The notes: generated by a model not told the origin, from the letters alone. Numbered from the stretch's first letter, positions 1 to 5,821 are shown. The stretch: 7,582 nucleotides of DNA from Bacteroidales bacterium (GCA_004553485.1 SFLG01000096.1:1-7582), one strand, 5' to 3'. Translations and numbers: made by a program.

Positions 1-120
1 GGGGCATACCCAGTCATCGGGGAGGTCTTCAAAGGCAGTGCCGGGAGCTATGCCTGAATCGGGGTCACCTACAGCGGGGTCATAGATGTAACCGCAAACT
101 TCGCATACGTACTTTTTCAT
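1..120 (-). CDS. Rubredoxin, N-terminal part (cut by window edge)
   Basis: Reading leftward from the ATG at 118-120 gives 40 residues starting MKKYVCEVCGYIYDP and ending DDWVCP at the window edge. This is the rubredoxin signature: a first iron-binding CxxC knuckle (C6, C9) followed by GYIYDP, then the acidic DDWVCP that opens the second knuckle (C39). The fourth cysteine and roughly a dozen C-terminal residues lie outside the window. Rubredoxins are small cytoplasmic proteins of about 52-55 residues that hold one Fe(SCys)4 centre and pass single electrons, in anaerobes often to rubrerythrin or other oxygen- and peroxide-detoxifying enzymes. The gene is in the same direction as the SDR, 153 bases downstream of its stop. 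I see no consensus promoter in that gap, so readthrough from the SDR gene is possible. Identification is firm; its electron partner cannot be told from here. Confidence 0.95.
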   Translation of the reverse strand, partial: MKKYVCEVCGYIYDPAVGDPDSGIAPGTAFEDLPDDWVCP

Positions 121-273
121 AATAGTAATATATTAATAGTTAATGGTTAATTCTTAATTCTTAATTCTTAATTCTTAATTCTATAACCCCCCCCAGCGTT
201 TTGTTCGCTGACCGGTACCCGCGGGCTGAAGACCGCCACTGCAACGGGAGAGGCAGGCTTCAGGCCCTCGCAG
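121..273. other. Gap between SDR stop and rubredoxin start
   Basis: This gap is half AT-rich (121-186) and half GC-rich (187-273). It holds a 7-bp tandem repeat (147-178), a run of eight C (187-194) and a weak 5-bp stem (CAGCG at 194-198 with CGCTG at 206-210). No open frame looks coding, and I find no TAnnTTTG promoter on the rubredoxin strand and no strong terminator. Confidence 0.6.
147..178. repeat. 7-bp tandem repeat (TTCTTAA)x4
   Basis: Four perfect copies of TTCTTAA occupy 151-178, preceded by a partial TTAA (147-150) and followed by a degenerate TTCTATA (179-185). The array lies 31 bases upstream of the rubredoxin start codon, so it probably falls within or near its leader. AT-rich tandem repeats of this sort are, from general knowledge, common between Bacteroidales genes; function is unknown. 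Confidence 0.9.
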
Positions 274-1023
274 TTAAACCAGCGTTTGGGTGGCGCGGCC
301 CATGCGTACCCAGAGGCAGTTGGGGACAAGGCGCCACAGGGCCACAACTATGGCCCAGCGCCAGTCGATGACGGCAACGCAGCGGCGGTGGTTGATGGCG
401 CTGAGGATGAGGGGAACAACGTGGTCGAGCGTCATCTGCAACGGGTATTGCTTACCCTCCTTCAGCAGAGCCGTCGTCGTCCAGCCGGGGCGTATGTCGG
501 TAAAGTCCACCCCCGATTTGTCGGTGAAGGCAAGCTGCCGCATGGCAACGAGGTAGGCCTGGGCAAACTTTTTCGACGCCGAATAGGCCGACATATTCCC
601 TATGCCGTTTGTCCCCGCCACCGACGTCACGGCGGCAATCTGGCCGCGCACGCCGGCATCGCGCATCCACTTGTAGGCGGCGCTCACCATGCGGGCAAAG
701 GCGGTGGCGTTGGTGTTGACGATTTTTGCCTCGCGCTCGGGGTCAAGCGTAGGGTTGTCGTAACCGATACCGGCGACGTGGAAATAAATATCCATGCCGC
801 CGAGGGCTTCGATGAGGGCGTACAGAGCCGCCGGGGCGTCGGGCGAGCAGATGTCGATGGAGGCATATTCCACCCGACCCGGAAATTCGTCGGCAAGCCG
901 GGCCAGTTCCTCGGTGCGCCGGGCCGCCAGGCCCAGCTTCATTCCGCTTCGGAGCAAAACCCTCGCCGAAGCCAGGCCTATGCCCGACGACGCGCCCATT
1001 ATCACTATTTTCTTTTCTATCAT
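274..1023 (-). CDS. Short-chain dehydrogenase/reductase (SDR) family protein
   Basis: A 249-residue classical SDR oxidoreductase, the usual family length. The N-terminal Rossmann motif is GASSGIG at residues 10-16. Arg35-Arg36 at the end of the second strand suggests NADP(H) rather than NAD(H). HVAG (82-85) stands where the family has NNAG. The full catalytic tetrad is visible: Asn105 (NTNATAF), Ser134 (VTSVAG), and Tyr147 and Lys151 in YSASK, with the normal 13-residue Ser-Tyr spacing. RPGW (178-181) matches the usual PG motif after strand 6. The last 35 residues are rich in Trp and aliphatics (WRWAIVVALWRLVP, 221-234), which could dock the enzyme to a membrane or form a substrate lid. The ATG at 1021-1023 is chosen because it begins the beta-1 strand MIEKKIVIMGASSG directly. 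A strong promoter lies at 1142-1173. The substrate cannot be told from sequence. Confidence 0.93.
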   Translation of the reverse strand: MIEKKIVIMGASSGIGLASARVLLRSGMKLGLAARRTEELARLADEFPGRVEYASIDICSPDAPAALYALIEALGGMDIYFHVAGIGYDNPTLDPEREAKIVNTNATAFARMVSAAYKWMRDAGVRGQIAAVTSVAGTNGIGNMSAYSASKKFAQAYLVAMRQLAFTDKSGVDFTDIRPGWTTTALLKEGKQYPLQMTLDHVVPLILSAINHRRCVAVIDWRWAIVVALWRLVPNCLWVRMGRATQTLV

Positions 1024-1047
1024 ATCTTCTTATTTCTGGCACAGGTC

Positions 1048-1095
1048 CATAAACTTATAAACCCATAAACTTATAAATTTATAAACCTATAAACC
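1048..1095. repeat. 8-bp tandem repeat, six units (YATAAAYY)
   Basis: Six contiguous 8-bp units run without gaps: CATAAACT, TATAAACC, CATAAACT, TATAAATT, TATAAACC, TATAAACC. The first and third are identical, and so are the second, fifth and sixth. The array lies in the predicted 5' leader of the SDR transcript, between a hairpin and the ribosome-binding region. Confidence 0.9.
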
Positions 1096-1096
1096 T

Positions 1097-1132
1097 CAAA
1101 TTTTCAAGTTCTTTTTAGAACTTGGAAATTTG
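1097..1132 (-). promoter_or_regulatory. 16-bp hairpin in the SDR 5' leader
   Basis: The left arm at 1097-1112 pairs with the right arm at 1117-1132 around a TTTT loop, with a single mismatched or wobble position in 16. Given the promoter at 1142-1173, transcription towards the SDR would start near 1135, so this hairpin would form the extreme 5' end of the mRNA. A 5' stem of this kind can protect a transcript from decay; that role is inferred. It is less likely to be a terminator, because it lies at the divergent upstream end of both flanking genes. Confidence 0.6.
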
Positions 1133-1141
1133 AATATTTGT

Positions 1142-1173
1142 CAAATTTACACACAAAATTCGGATTTGCCAAA
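1142..1173 (-). promoter_or_regulatory. Bacteroidota-type promoter for the SDR gene
   Basis: On the minus strand the -33 element TTTG (1170-1173) is followed by exactly 20 bases and then TAAATTTG (1142-1149), a full match to the Bacteroidota sigma consensus TAnnTTTG. Transcription should start about 6-7 bases further on, giving a leader of roughly 110 bases before the SDR start codon. Confidence 0.7.
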
Positions 1174-1190
1174 GAACGGCCTGTGTTCCG

Positions 1191-1317
1191 TCACCGTATG
1201 GCAATTTTGGTCGATTGGCCGTCGACGGTGACATTGCCGCCATCGACCTCAACGCCGTACAGGGCGCGGTCGGCGGTGATGTCATCCACACCGGCGGCGC
1301 TGACGGGGATTGTCACT
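1191..1317 (-). pseudogene. Possible relic of a T9SS-type C-terminal tail
   Basis: On the minus strand, this GC-rich stretch inside an AT-rich gap translates in one frame to about 40 residues running VTIPVSAAGVDDITADRALY and then GVEVDGGNVTVDGQ, closed by TGA at 1191-1193. The linker-like VDDITADRALYGVEVDGG resembles the junction into the sorting tail of the nuclease in this window (SVSDIAADDSGWKVYSSAAG). No start codon, upstream body or complete tail is present. I read it as the decayed end of a lost secreted-protein gene. It could instead be chance similarity in GC-rich sequence. Confidence 0.35.
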
Positions 1318-1325
1318 GACGAGAC

Positions 1326-1347
1326 AATTAGACTAATTAGACTAATT
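1326..1347. repeat. 9-bp direct repeat (AATTAGACT)x2.4
   Basis: Two perfect copies of AATTAGACT (1326-1334, 1335-1343) are followed by a partial AATT. The repeat lies just upstream of the promoter of the small secreted-protein gene. Confidence 0.85.
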
Positions 1348-1379
1348 GGGTGGCTGTGCGCGCGTTTTTTCGCAATTTT

Positions 1380-1411
1380 TTTGGCTGTGTGTGCCAGAGT
1401 TGCTAATTTTA
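1380..1411 (+). promoter_or_regulatory. Promoter of the small secreted-protein gene
   Basis: TTTG at 1380-1383 is followed by exactly 20 bases and then TAATTTTA at 1404-1411, which matches TAnnTTTG except for the last base. Transcription would start near 1418, about 17 bases before the ATG at 1435. This supports 1435 as the start rather than the in-frame upstream ATG at 1138. Confidence 0.6.
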
Positions 1412-1434
1412 CGCAGAAAATCAAATTCACGCTT

Positions 1435-1908
1435 ATGAAAAAATTTATGATGATAGGTCTGGCGCTGACACTCGGCGCCTTAGGCACCGTCCGGGCCGCC
1501 GAGCCGGAGGCCAAAGCCAGCCTCAGCACTCAGGACGTCACCATGGGACGCTCGGTAAATTACACCATCGACGTCAAGGCGCCTTTTACCGTCGACTCGG
1601 TGAAGATTATCAACTCCTTCACCCTTGACGGATGCGTTATCGATGAAAAGAAGCTCAAATTCAAGCCCAAGCCTGTCAAGAAAGAGCCGGGGACTTACGA
1701 GTTCCGCCTTGTCAAGCTGAGCATCACGCCCCAGCACGTCGGCAGGTACATCATCCCGGCCGTAGGCATCCGCCTCTACACCACCGTCAAGGGCGAGGAC
1801 GGTCAGCCCCAGGTAATCTTCCACGACATAAAGGCCCCGTCGGTCTTTTTCAACGCCGCCGGCTACCGCTACGAGACCCACTCGAACCACCGCGCCTACG
1901 GCTCCTGA
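1435..1908 (+). CDS. Small secreted protein, possible BatD-like beta domain
   Basis: This is a 157-residue protein that I do not recognise with certainty. It begins with a clear Sec signal peptide, MKKFMMIGLALTLGALGTVRA (1-21), with cleavage likely after Ala21 or Ala22. There is no lipobox cysteine and no later membrane segment, so the mature 135 residues should be periplasmic or exported. The mature part looks like a single beta-sandwich. An opening strand, ASLSTQDVTMGRSVNYTIDV (28-47), is followed by a lysine-rich turn and then ITPQHVGRYIIPAVGIRLYT (97-116). That order recalls one module of BatD-type aerotolerance proteins, which carry repeated ...G...P..I.P...G.Y.IP... strands, but this is a single unit without the membrane anchor and I hold the match loosely. 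The start follows the promoter at 1380-1411. It is convergent with the nuclease gene and shares its terminator. Confidence 0.8.
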   Translation: MKKFMMIGLALTLGALGTVRAAEPEAKASLSTQDVTMGRSVNYTIDVKAPFTVDSVKIINSFTLDGCVIDEKKLKFKPKPVKKEPGTYEFRLVKLSITPQHVGRYIIPAVGIRLYTTVKGEDGQPQVIFHDIKAPSVFFNAAGYRYETHSNHRAYGS

Positions 1909-1930
1909 CCCGGATGGGAAGCCCAATCCC

Positions 1931-2020
1931 GACTAACCCTGATTAATCCCGATTAATCTTGATTAATTTTGGTTAATCCCGATTAGTCCCGATTGATCTT
2001 GATTGATCTCGGTCAATCTA
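1931..2020. repeat. 10-bp tandem repeat, nine units (GATTAATCYY)
   Basis: Nine contiguous 10-bp units with the consensus GATTAATCCC run from 1931 to 2020 without any change in spacing. Units vary at single positions, for example GATTAATCTT, GGTTAATCCC and GATTGATCTT. The array lies after the stop of the small secreted-protein gene and abuts the terminator hairpin. Confidence 0.9.
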
Positions 2021-2062
2021 AAACGGCCCCGCCCTTGCTGCTTGCAGGGGCGGGGCTGTTTT
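2020..2062. terminator. Bidirectional intrinsic terminator
   Basis: A 19-bp stem pairs 2020-2038 with 2044-2062 around a TGCTT loop, with only two wobble positions. The core is GC-rich (GGCCCCGCCC), flanked by AAAA on the left and TTTT on the right, so each strand reads GC stem plus T-tract. It lies between two convergent genes, 112 bases after one stop and 19 bases after the other, and should terminate both. Confidence 0.85.
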
Positions 2063-2080
2063 GGGGGTGCGGGGGATGTG

Positions 2081-4819
2081 TCAGAGGACGAGGCGGCGGG
2101 GGAATTTGCCGGGCGACGTGACGATGTAGAGCTGGCCGACGGGTACCGCGATGGTGGCGGTGGTGTCGACGACGGCGCTGTAGTAGACCTTGCCGTCCAC
2201 GCCGACAACGGTGACGGTGGCGGGAGCGGCCGTGGTTACCGTGATTTCGCCGGCGGCGGAGGAGTAGACTTTCCAGCCGCTGTCATCGGCGGCAATGTCC
2301 GAAACCGACGTCATGTTCTTGGAGACGGCGATATAGTCAACCAGTCCGCGGCCTCCGGCATTGACGTCCTTGCGGATGCGGATGCGGCCGGGAGCGACGT
2401 TGTTGAGGGGCACCGAAACGGTAGTGTACTCATCGGGGGTCGAGGCGATTTTGTCGATGGTCACAGTCTTGGCGTTTGTCCAGGTGGCGCCTTTGTCATC
2501 CGAGAAGTCGATGCCGATGGTGAGCGCTTTCTCCTTTGCGTAATTCCACTTCGAGACCTTGAAGGTTACGGTGCTCTGCGGCTCGATGGCGTCGTCGAGC
2601 ATTTCTACATTAGTATGAGCGCTGGCAGTACCCAGGCGTAACGAGTAGTTGCCCTCGTAGTATACCTGACCGTCCGGAACCTTGACGAGCAGCGCGTTGG
2701 TCAATTCCCATGAGGCGGCGGTGCCGTTGTAAGTCTTGGTCGCGTACGAGTTGCAGCCGGTGGCGTCGGCCTCGAAGTCCTCAACCAGATATGTGGCGCT
2801 GCCGCCGGTCGAGGTCACCTCGCCGGTGATTGTGGCCGAGTCGTCAATAAAGTCGGGGGCGGTGGCACGCAGCGAGGTCAGGTACTCACCGCTGGCGTTG
2901 GTGGCACCCAGGCGTACGAATACCTGAGCGGCATCGGCGTTGACGACGGCCTGGCGGTCCCAGTTGACGTTGTCGGCCGAGACCTGGAAGGGAGCCTGGA
3001 CGCTGAAGGTGATGTCCTGTGTGATGTTCTCGACGGCCAGTTCGATGCCTATTGACGTCGAGGGCGCGCCCGGCTGGGCTACCAGATGGGCGTCATCCTC
3101 CATAATCATATATTCTATGGTGGGGACGGGACGTGTGGTGCTGACACTGATGATGTTGCTCTGCGCGGTGGCGTTGGTGAGGGAGTACTCGTAGCTGTGC
3201 TCGGGCTGCAGGCCCGTCACCTCGTATGCCAGTGCGTCGGCGTCGACATTGCGGGGATAGCCGGGCAGACTGACGCCGTCATCGGTGACGTCGAGCTTGT
3301 AGTAACCGCCCGAGAGAGCGTCGCCGACGTTTACCCAGCGAGCGGTGAAGCAGTCGGCGCCGATGTTCTCGGCCTCTGCGGCGGGCAGACCGTCAAGGGC
3401 TTTGCCCTGCAGCTTGACCGTGTTGGTTATGTCGCCGCTCTTCAGCACCAGCGTGCCCGTGTAATCGCTCTGGTCGGGCACCATAAAGGTAATCTTGAGC
3501 AGTGCGCCGTCCTCCTCGGGCTCGGCGGCAGCGGCCAGACGGCGTGCCGAAGTCCTGGGGTTGACTGCCGAAGCGTCAAGCCACTCGGCCGAGGCCTCGA
3601 AGCCGTCGCCCTGCACGGCAACCTGAACGTTGTCGGTAACCGATACGCCCTTCACCGAGACAATCTTCTCGTTTGTGGCGCCCGTGGCGACGGTGCCGAA
3701 GTTGAGGGTTGAGCCGTTTGCGGGCTGCGAGATACGCGACGTCGCCGAAGCCGAGGCAGACCAGGCGGTTGTCTTTTTGCTGCCCCAGATGTACTCGGCA
3801 AGGTCGGGGAAGTCGATGAACGGGTTGCGGTTCTTCTGCTTGGCGTAGACAGCCTCCTGACGGGCCGTTTCTTTAGTCGAGACGGGGTCGAGGGTGTTCC
3901 ACCGCAGCAACATGTTTATCGCCCAGTCCGCGAAGGCGGGATAGGCTGTCTTGTTGAGCATGTCCGAGTTCCAGCCGGCGATTTTCTTGTTATAGGCGGC
4001 GGCCATATAGAAGTAGCTGCGGGCAAAGTCGCCCTTGTAGTCGTCGTCGGGCTCCCATACCGTGCCGGTGTAGCCTGCGACGGTGCTCTTGCCCAGCTTG
4101 CCCTTGGCACTCACGCCGTTCTTGGTGGCCACGTAGGTGCCCGAGGCACATTCGCCGAAGGGCGAGTTGCCGCGCTGGTTGTTGACGAAGCCGTCGGTGG
4201 GAACGACATGGAACAGGTCGGTGTACATCGGGGTGGCGTCGCTGAACCAGCTCTTGGGGAACGAGTGCTCGCGGTTGTAGCAGATGCCTATCGAGGTGTA
4301 GTTGCCGCACTGCTCGGTGCCGTATGTAAACTCTTTGGTGGAGTACATGTCCCAGATTTTGCCGTTGGACTTGGTGTCGGTCTGCTTGAAGGCCGTCCAC
4401 AGGTTGGAGTATGACACGGCGGTATGGGAGGCCACGATGTCGCAGAGGGCAGTCAGCAGGGCGGTGCCGCATTTGCCCTCGGCGGCCGAGTAATAGCCCG
4501 AGGGTATGTTGTTGTTGGTGGCACCGGACGAGGGCGTCGAGGGCGTCGAGGGCTCAAACGGAGTGGAGGGTGTGGAGGGCTCGGCGGTGGCCGGAGTGCC
4601 GCTGTCGCTTACGGTGGCTGTCAGCGACACTTTGCGCACCAGCGAGCCGGAGGTGAGCGTGAGCGTGAGCGTGCCGATGTGTTTGCCGGCGGTCGAGCTG
4701 TTGAAAATCAACTGCAGCTGGGCGCCGGTGGCGCTGTTGACCTTGGCTGCCGACAGCGACGTGGCGCCGGTGCGGAAGCCTGTGCCGGAGATAGTCACCG
4801 CGGTGGCCGACGTAAGGTT
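2081..4819 (-). CDS. Secreted endonuclease I, catalytic and C-terminal part (after frameshift)
   Basis: About 912 residues continue the gene that begins at 5742, in a different frame. In order: the rest of an Ig-like repeat; a Pro/Ser/Thr linker (4508-4597); an endonuclease I (EndA/NucM, His-Me finger) domain at about 3780-4501; a third Ig-like repeat (3395-3739); an FN3-like domain (3128-3394); a beta domain (2810-3127); a jelly-roll-like domain (2312-2791); and a tail (2084-2311) resembling the T9SS type A sorting domain. The nuclease motifs are intact: NREHSFPKSW, with catalytic His at 4265-4267 after Glu, then FHVVPTDGFVNNQRGNSPFG, whose VN asparagine (4181-4183) should bind the metal. 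The family cuts DNA, and often RNA, non-specifically outside the cytoplasm, so nucleic-acid scavenging or biofilm DNA removal is likely. Reading beyond 4819 in this frame gives a His/Arg/Gln-rich shadow, so that part is excluded. GTG at 4796-4798 could in principle start a fragment without a signal peptide. Confidence 0.88.
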   Translation of the reverse strand, partial: NLTSATAVTISGTGFRTGATSLSAAKVNSATGAQLQLIFNSSTAGKHIGTLTLTLTSGSLVRKVSLTATVSDSGTPATAEPSTPSTPFEPSTPSTPSSGATNNNIPSGYYSAAEGKCGTALLTALCDIVASHTAVSYSNLWTAFKQTDTKSNGKIWDMYSTKEFTYGTEQCGNYTSIGICYNREHSFPKSWFSDATPMYTDLFHVVPTDGFVNNQRGNSPFGECASGTYVATKNGVSAKGKLGKSTVAGYTGTVWEPDDDYKGDFARSYFYMAAAYNKKIAGWNSDMLNKTAYPAFADWAINMLLRWNTLDPVSTKETARQEAVYAKQKNRNPFIDFPDLAEYIWGSKKTTAWSASASATSRISQPANGSTLNFGTVATGATNEKIVSVKGVSVTDNVQVAVQGDGFEASAEWLDASAVNPRTSARRLAAAAEPEEDGALLKITFMVPDQSDYTGTLVLKSGDITNTVKLQGKALDGLPAAEAENIGADCFTARWVNVGDALSGGYYKLDVTDDGVSLPGYPRNVDADALAYEVTGLQPEHSYEYSLTNATAQSNIISVSTTRPVPTIEYMIMEDDAHLVAQPGAPSTSIGIELAVENITQDITFSVQAPFQVSADNVNWDRQAVVNADAAQVFVRLGATNASGEYLTSLRATAPDFIDDSATITGEVTSTGGSATYLVEDFEADATGCNSYATKTYNGTAASWELTNALLVKVPDGQVYYEGNYSLRLGTASAHTNVEMLDDAIEPQSTVTFKVSKWNYAKEKALTIGIDFSDDKGATWTNAKTVTIDKIASTPDEYTTVSVPLNNVAPGRIRIRKDVNAGGRGLVDYIAVSKNMTSVSDIAADDSGWKVYSSAAGEITVTTAAPATVTVVGVDGKVYYSAVVDTTATIAVPVGQLYIVTSPGKFPRRLVL
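4529..4585 (-). repeat. Imperfect repeat coding a Pro-Ser-Thr linker
   Basis: Short GGCGTCGAG-like units encode EPSTPSTPFEPSTPSTP, two near-identical octapeptides that join the Ig-like domains to the nuclease domain. Such linkers are flexible and typical of secreted multidomain enzymes. Confidence 0.7.
4653..4673 (-). repeat. In-frame 6-bp repeat (GTGAGC)x3.5
   Basis: Three perfect GTGAGC units plus GTG encode an LTLTLT strand in the second Ig-like copy; the first copy has only LTLT. Changes in unit number keep the frame, so this repeat does not explain the frameshift. Confidence 0.8.
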
Positions 4820-5742
4820 TGAGCGCCCGGGGTGGCTGTACCGAAGTCGACGGTGCTGCCCGAGGCCGGCGTCTTGATTACCGGCGAGGTGGTGGGCGTG
4901 GATGTGCCCGAGCCCGAGACTGTCGCCGTAAGCTTGACGGTGACCTTGATCGACCCGTTGGTGAGGGTCAGCGTGCCGCTGTACGTGCCACCCGTCGCGC
5001 CCTTGAAGTTGACCTGCGCCGTGCCGCCCGTCGCGCTGTTTACCTTTGAGGCGCTGAGGGTAGTGGTGTTGACGCCAAAGCCCTTGCCCGTGACGGCGAT
5101 GGTGGTGGCCGAGGTGAGGCCGCTGCCCTTGACAACAACCGGCATGGTCTTGGTGGTGTTGGCGGCGTTGGTGCCGAAGTCGACGGTAGAGTTGTTTGCC
5201 GGCGACGTGATTGCCGCGGCGGACGGTGCCGAGTAGTCGGTTATGGCGATGTCGTCGATGATGGCACGCTGGCCCGAGGTCTGGGCAAGGCGTATGCGCA
5301 CGTTGCCTGCCTTGTTTACCGTGACGTTGTACTTGGTAAATGTGGTGGCCGAGACGGTGGTTTTTCCGGCCGTCGTCCAGGTGGAGCCGCTGTTGGTCGA
5401 ATACTGCACCTCGATGACAGCGTTGGCCTCGGTCGACGACCATTTGCGGCCATAGAACGACACTGTGCCGGCTCCGCCGCTCTTGTTGGACGTCATTGTC
5501 AGCGACGACGTGGCTTGTTTGCTGAGGCGCACGCTCTTGGTGCCGGTGCGTGCCTCGTTGCTGAAGACACCGCTTTCAAGCAGGCTCCACTTGCAGGCGT
5601 CGCCGGTGACGGTGGTGGCCGTCGTATAATATGAGCCATTGGCTGTCGAGGCCTCGAAGCCCTCGTTGAGTGTGGCGCCGTACGAGGCTGTGACGGTGAA
5701 GGTTGATACCGCCGCTATAAATAATTGCAAAAGTTTCTTCAC
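4795..5742 (-). CDS. Secreted endonuclease I, N-terminal part (before frameshift)
   Basis: This frame gives 315 residues from a GTG start at 5740-5742, chosen because it opens a good Sec signal peptide (MKKLLQLFIAAVSTFTVTAS, cleavage near Gly22-Ala23). Residues 23-170 form a beta-rich jelly-roll-like domain, opening ATLNEGFEA and closing IIDDIAITDY, as in Bacteroidota surface proteins of the choice-of-anchor type. Residues 177-280 are an Ig-like repeat (ITSPANNSTVDFGT to VKLTATVSGSGT). A second copy starts at 288 and fails after Gln308, running into LRRPPR and a stop. The true continuation lies in the next frame from 4819 onward. Alone, this product would be an exported protein without nuclease or sorting tail, so it is probably non-functional unless the frameshift is a sequencing or assembly artefact. 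A candidate promoter lies at 5822-5853. Confidence 0.85.
   Translation of the reverse strand: MKKLLQLFIAAVSTFTVTASYGATLNEGFEASTANGSYYTTATTVTGDACKWSLLESGVFSNEARTGTKSVRLSKQATSSLTMTSNKSGGAGTVSFYGRKWSSTEANAVIEVQYSTNSGSTWTTAGKTTVSATTFTKYNVTVNKAGNVRIRLAQTSGQRAIIDDIAITDYSAPSAAAITSPANNSTVDFGTNAANTTKTMPVVVKGSGLTSATTIAVTGKGFGVNTTTLSASKVNSATGGTAQVNFKGATGGTYSGTLTLTNGSIKVTVKLTATVSGSGTSTPTTSPVIKTPASGSTVDFGTATPGAQTLRRPPR
4813..4824 (-). other. Frameshift junction with about 31 bases missing
   Basis: Three Ig-like copies share an (S)T-V/L-D/N-FGT opening. Copies one and three each have exactly 17 residues between GT and the next strand (LTSATT or VTDNVQ). In copy two only 20 bases remain between GT and LTSATA, where 51 would be expected, so 31 bases are missing. 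That is the frame change observed. No homopolymer or short repeat lies at the junction, so a deletion or assembly error is more likely than slippage. Confidence 0.75.
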
Positions 5743-5744
5743 GG

Positions 5745-5756
5745 AATCGTACGATT
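5745..5756. promoter_or_regulatory. Perfect 12-bp palindrome before nuclease start
   Basis: AATCGTACGATT reads the same on both strands and ends two bases before the GTG start codon of the nuclease gene. It could be an operator half-site pair, or form a small stem that affects translation initiation. No regulator gene is visible nearby. Confidence 0.4.
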
Positions 5757-5821
5757 TATGGATTTTGATTATTTGTCTTCAAAAGGCTGGTTTTACAACG
5801 TTAGGTTTTAAAATTAGTCCG

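Larger units (their letters stand above)
1024..1434. other. Divergent intergenic region (411 bp)
   Basis: This region separates the leftward SDR gene from the rightward small secreted-protein gene. From left to right it holds an 8-bp tandem repeat, a 16-bp hairpin, a minus-strand promoter, a GC-rich stretch that translates on the minus strand like a decayed sorting-domain tail, a 9-bp repeat, and a plus-strand promoter. An open frame starting at 1138 runs through on the plus strand into the downstream gene. Its translation before 1435 is not protein-like, and the promoter lies inside it, so I treat this stretch as non-coding. Confidence 0.7.

Noticed and set aside
286..1068. 260-codon plus-strand open frame opposite the SDR
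   Set aside because: It is the antisense of a textbook SDR. Its translation is rich in Arg, Gly and His without motifs, as expected of a shadow frame in GC-rich DNA.
1097..1132. Hairpin as an intrinsic terminator
   Set aside because: It lies at the divergent upstream side of both flanking genes, is AT-rich, and has no T-tract after the stem towards the plus strand.
1138..1434. N-terminal extension of the small secreted protein
   Set aside because: The frame is open, but a promoter lies within it and a clean signal peptide begins at 1435; the extra residues do not look like protein.
1931..2020. CRISPR array
   Set aside because: Units are 10 bp, contiguous and drifted, with no spacers and no cas genes.
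4653..4673. Hexanucleotide repeat as a phase-variation switch for the frameshift
   Set aside because: A 6-bp unit keeps the frame whatever its copy number, and it lies about 150 bases from the junction.
4424..4877. Plus-strand open frames opposite the Ig-like and linker region
   Set aside because: Low-complexity Gly/Arg- or Val-rich shadows of the repeat-bearing nuclease gene.
4820..5443. Upstream part of the long minus-strand frame leading into the nuclease
   Set aside because: The translation is His/Arg/Gln-rich, with no domain match, and it overlaps the real frame, which carries the signal peptide and Ig-like domains.
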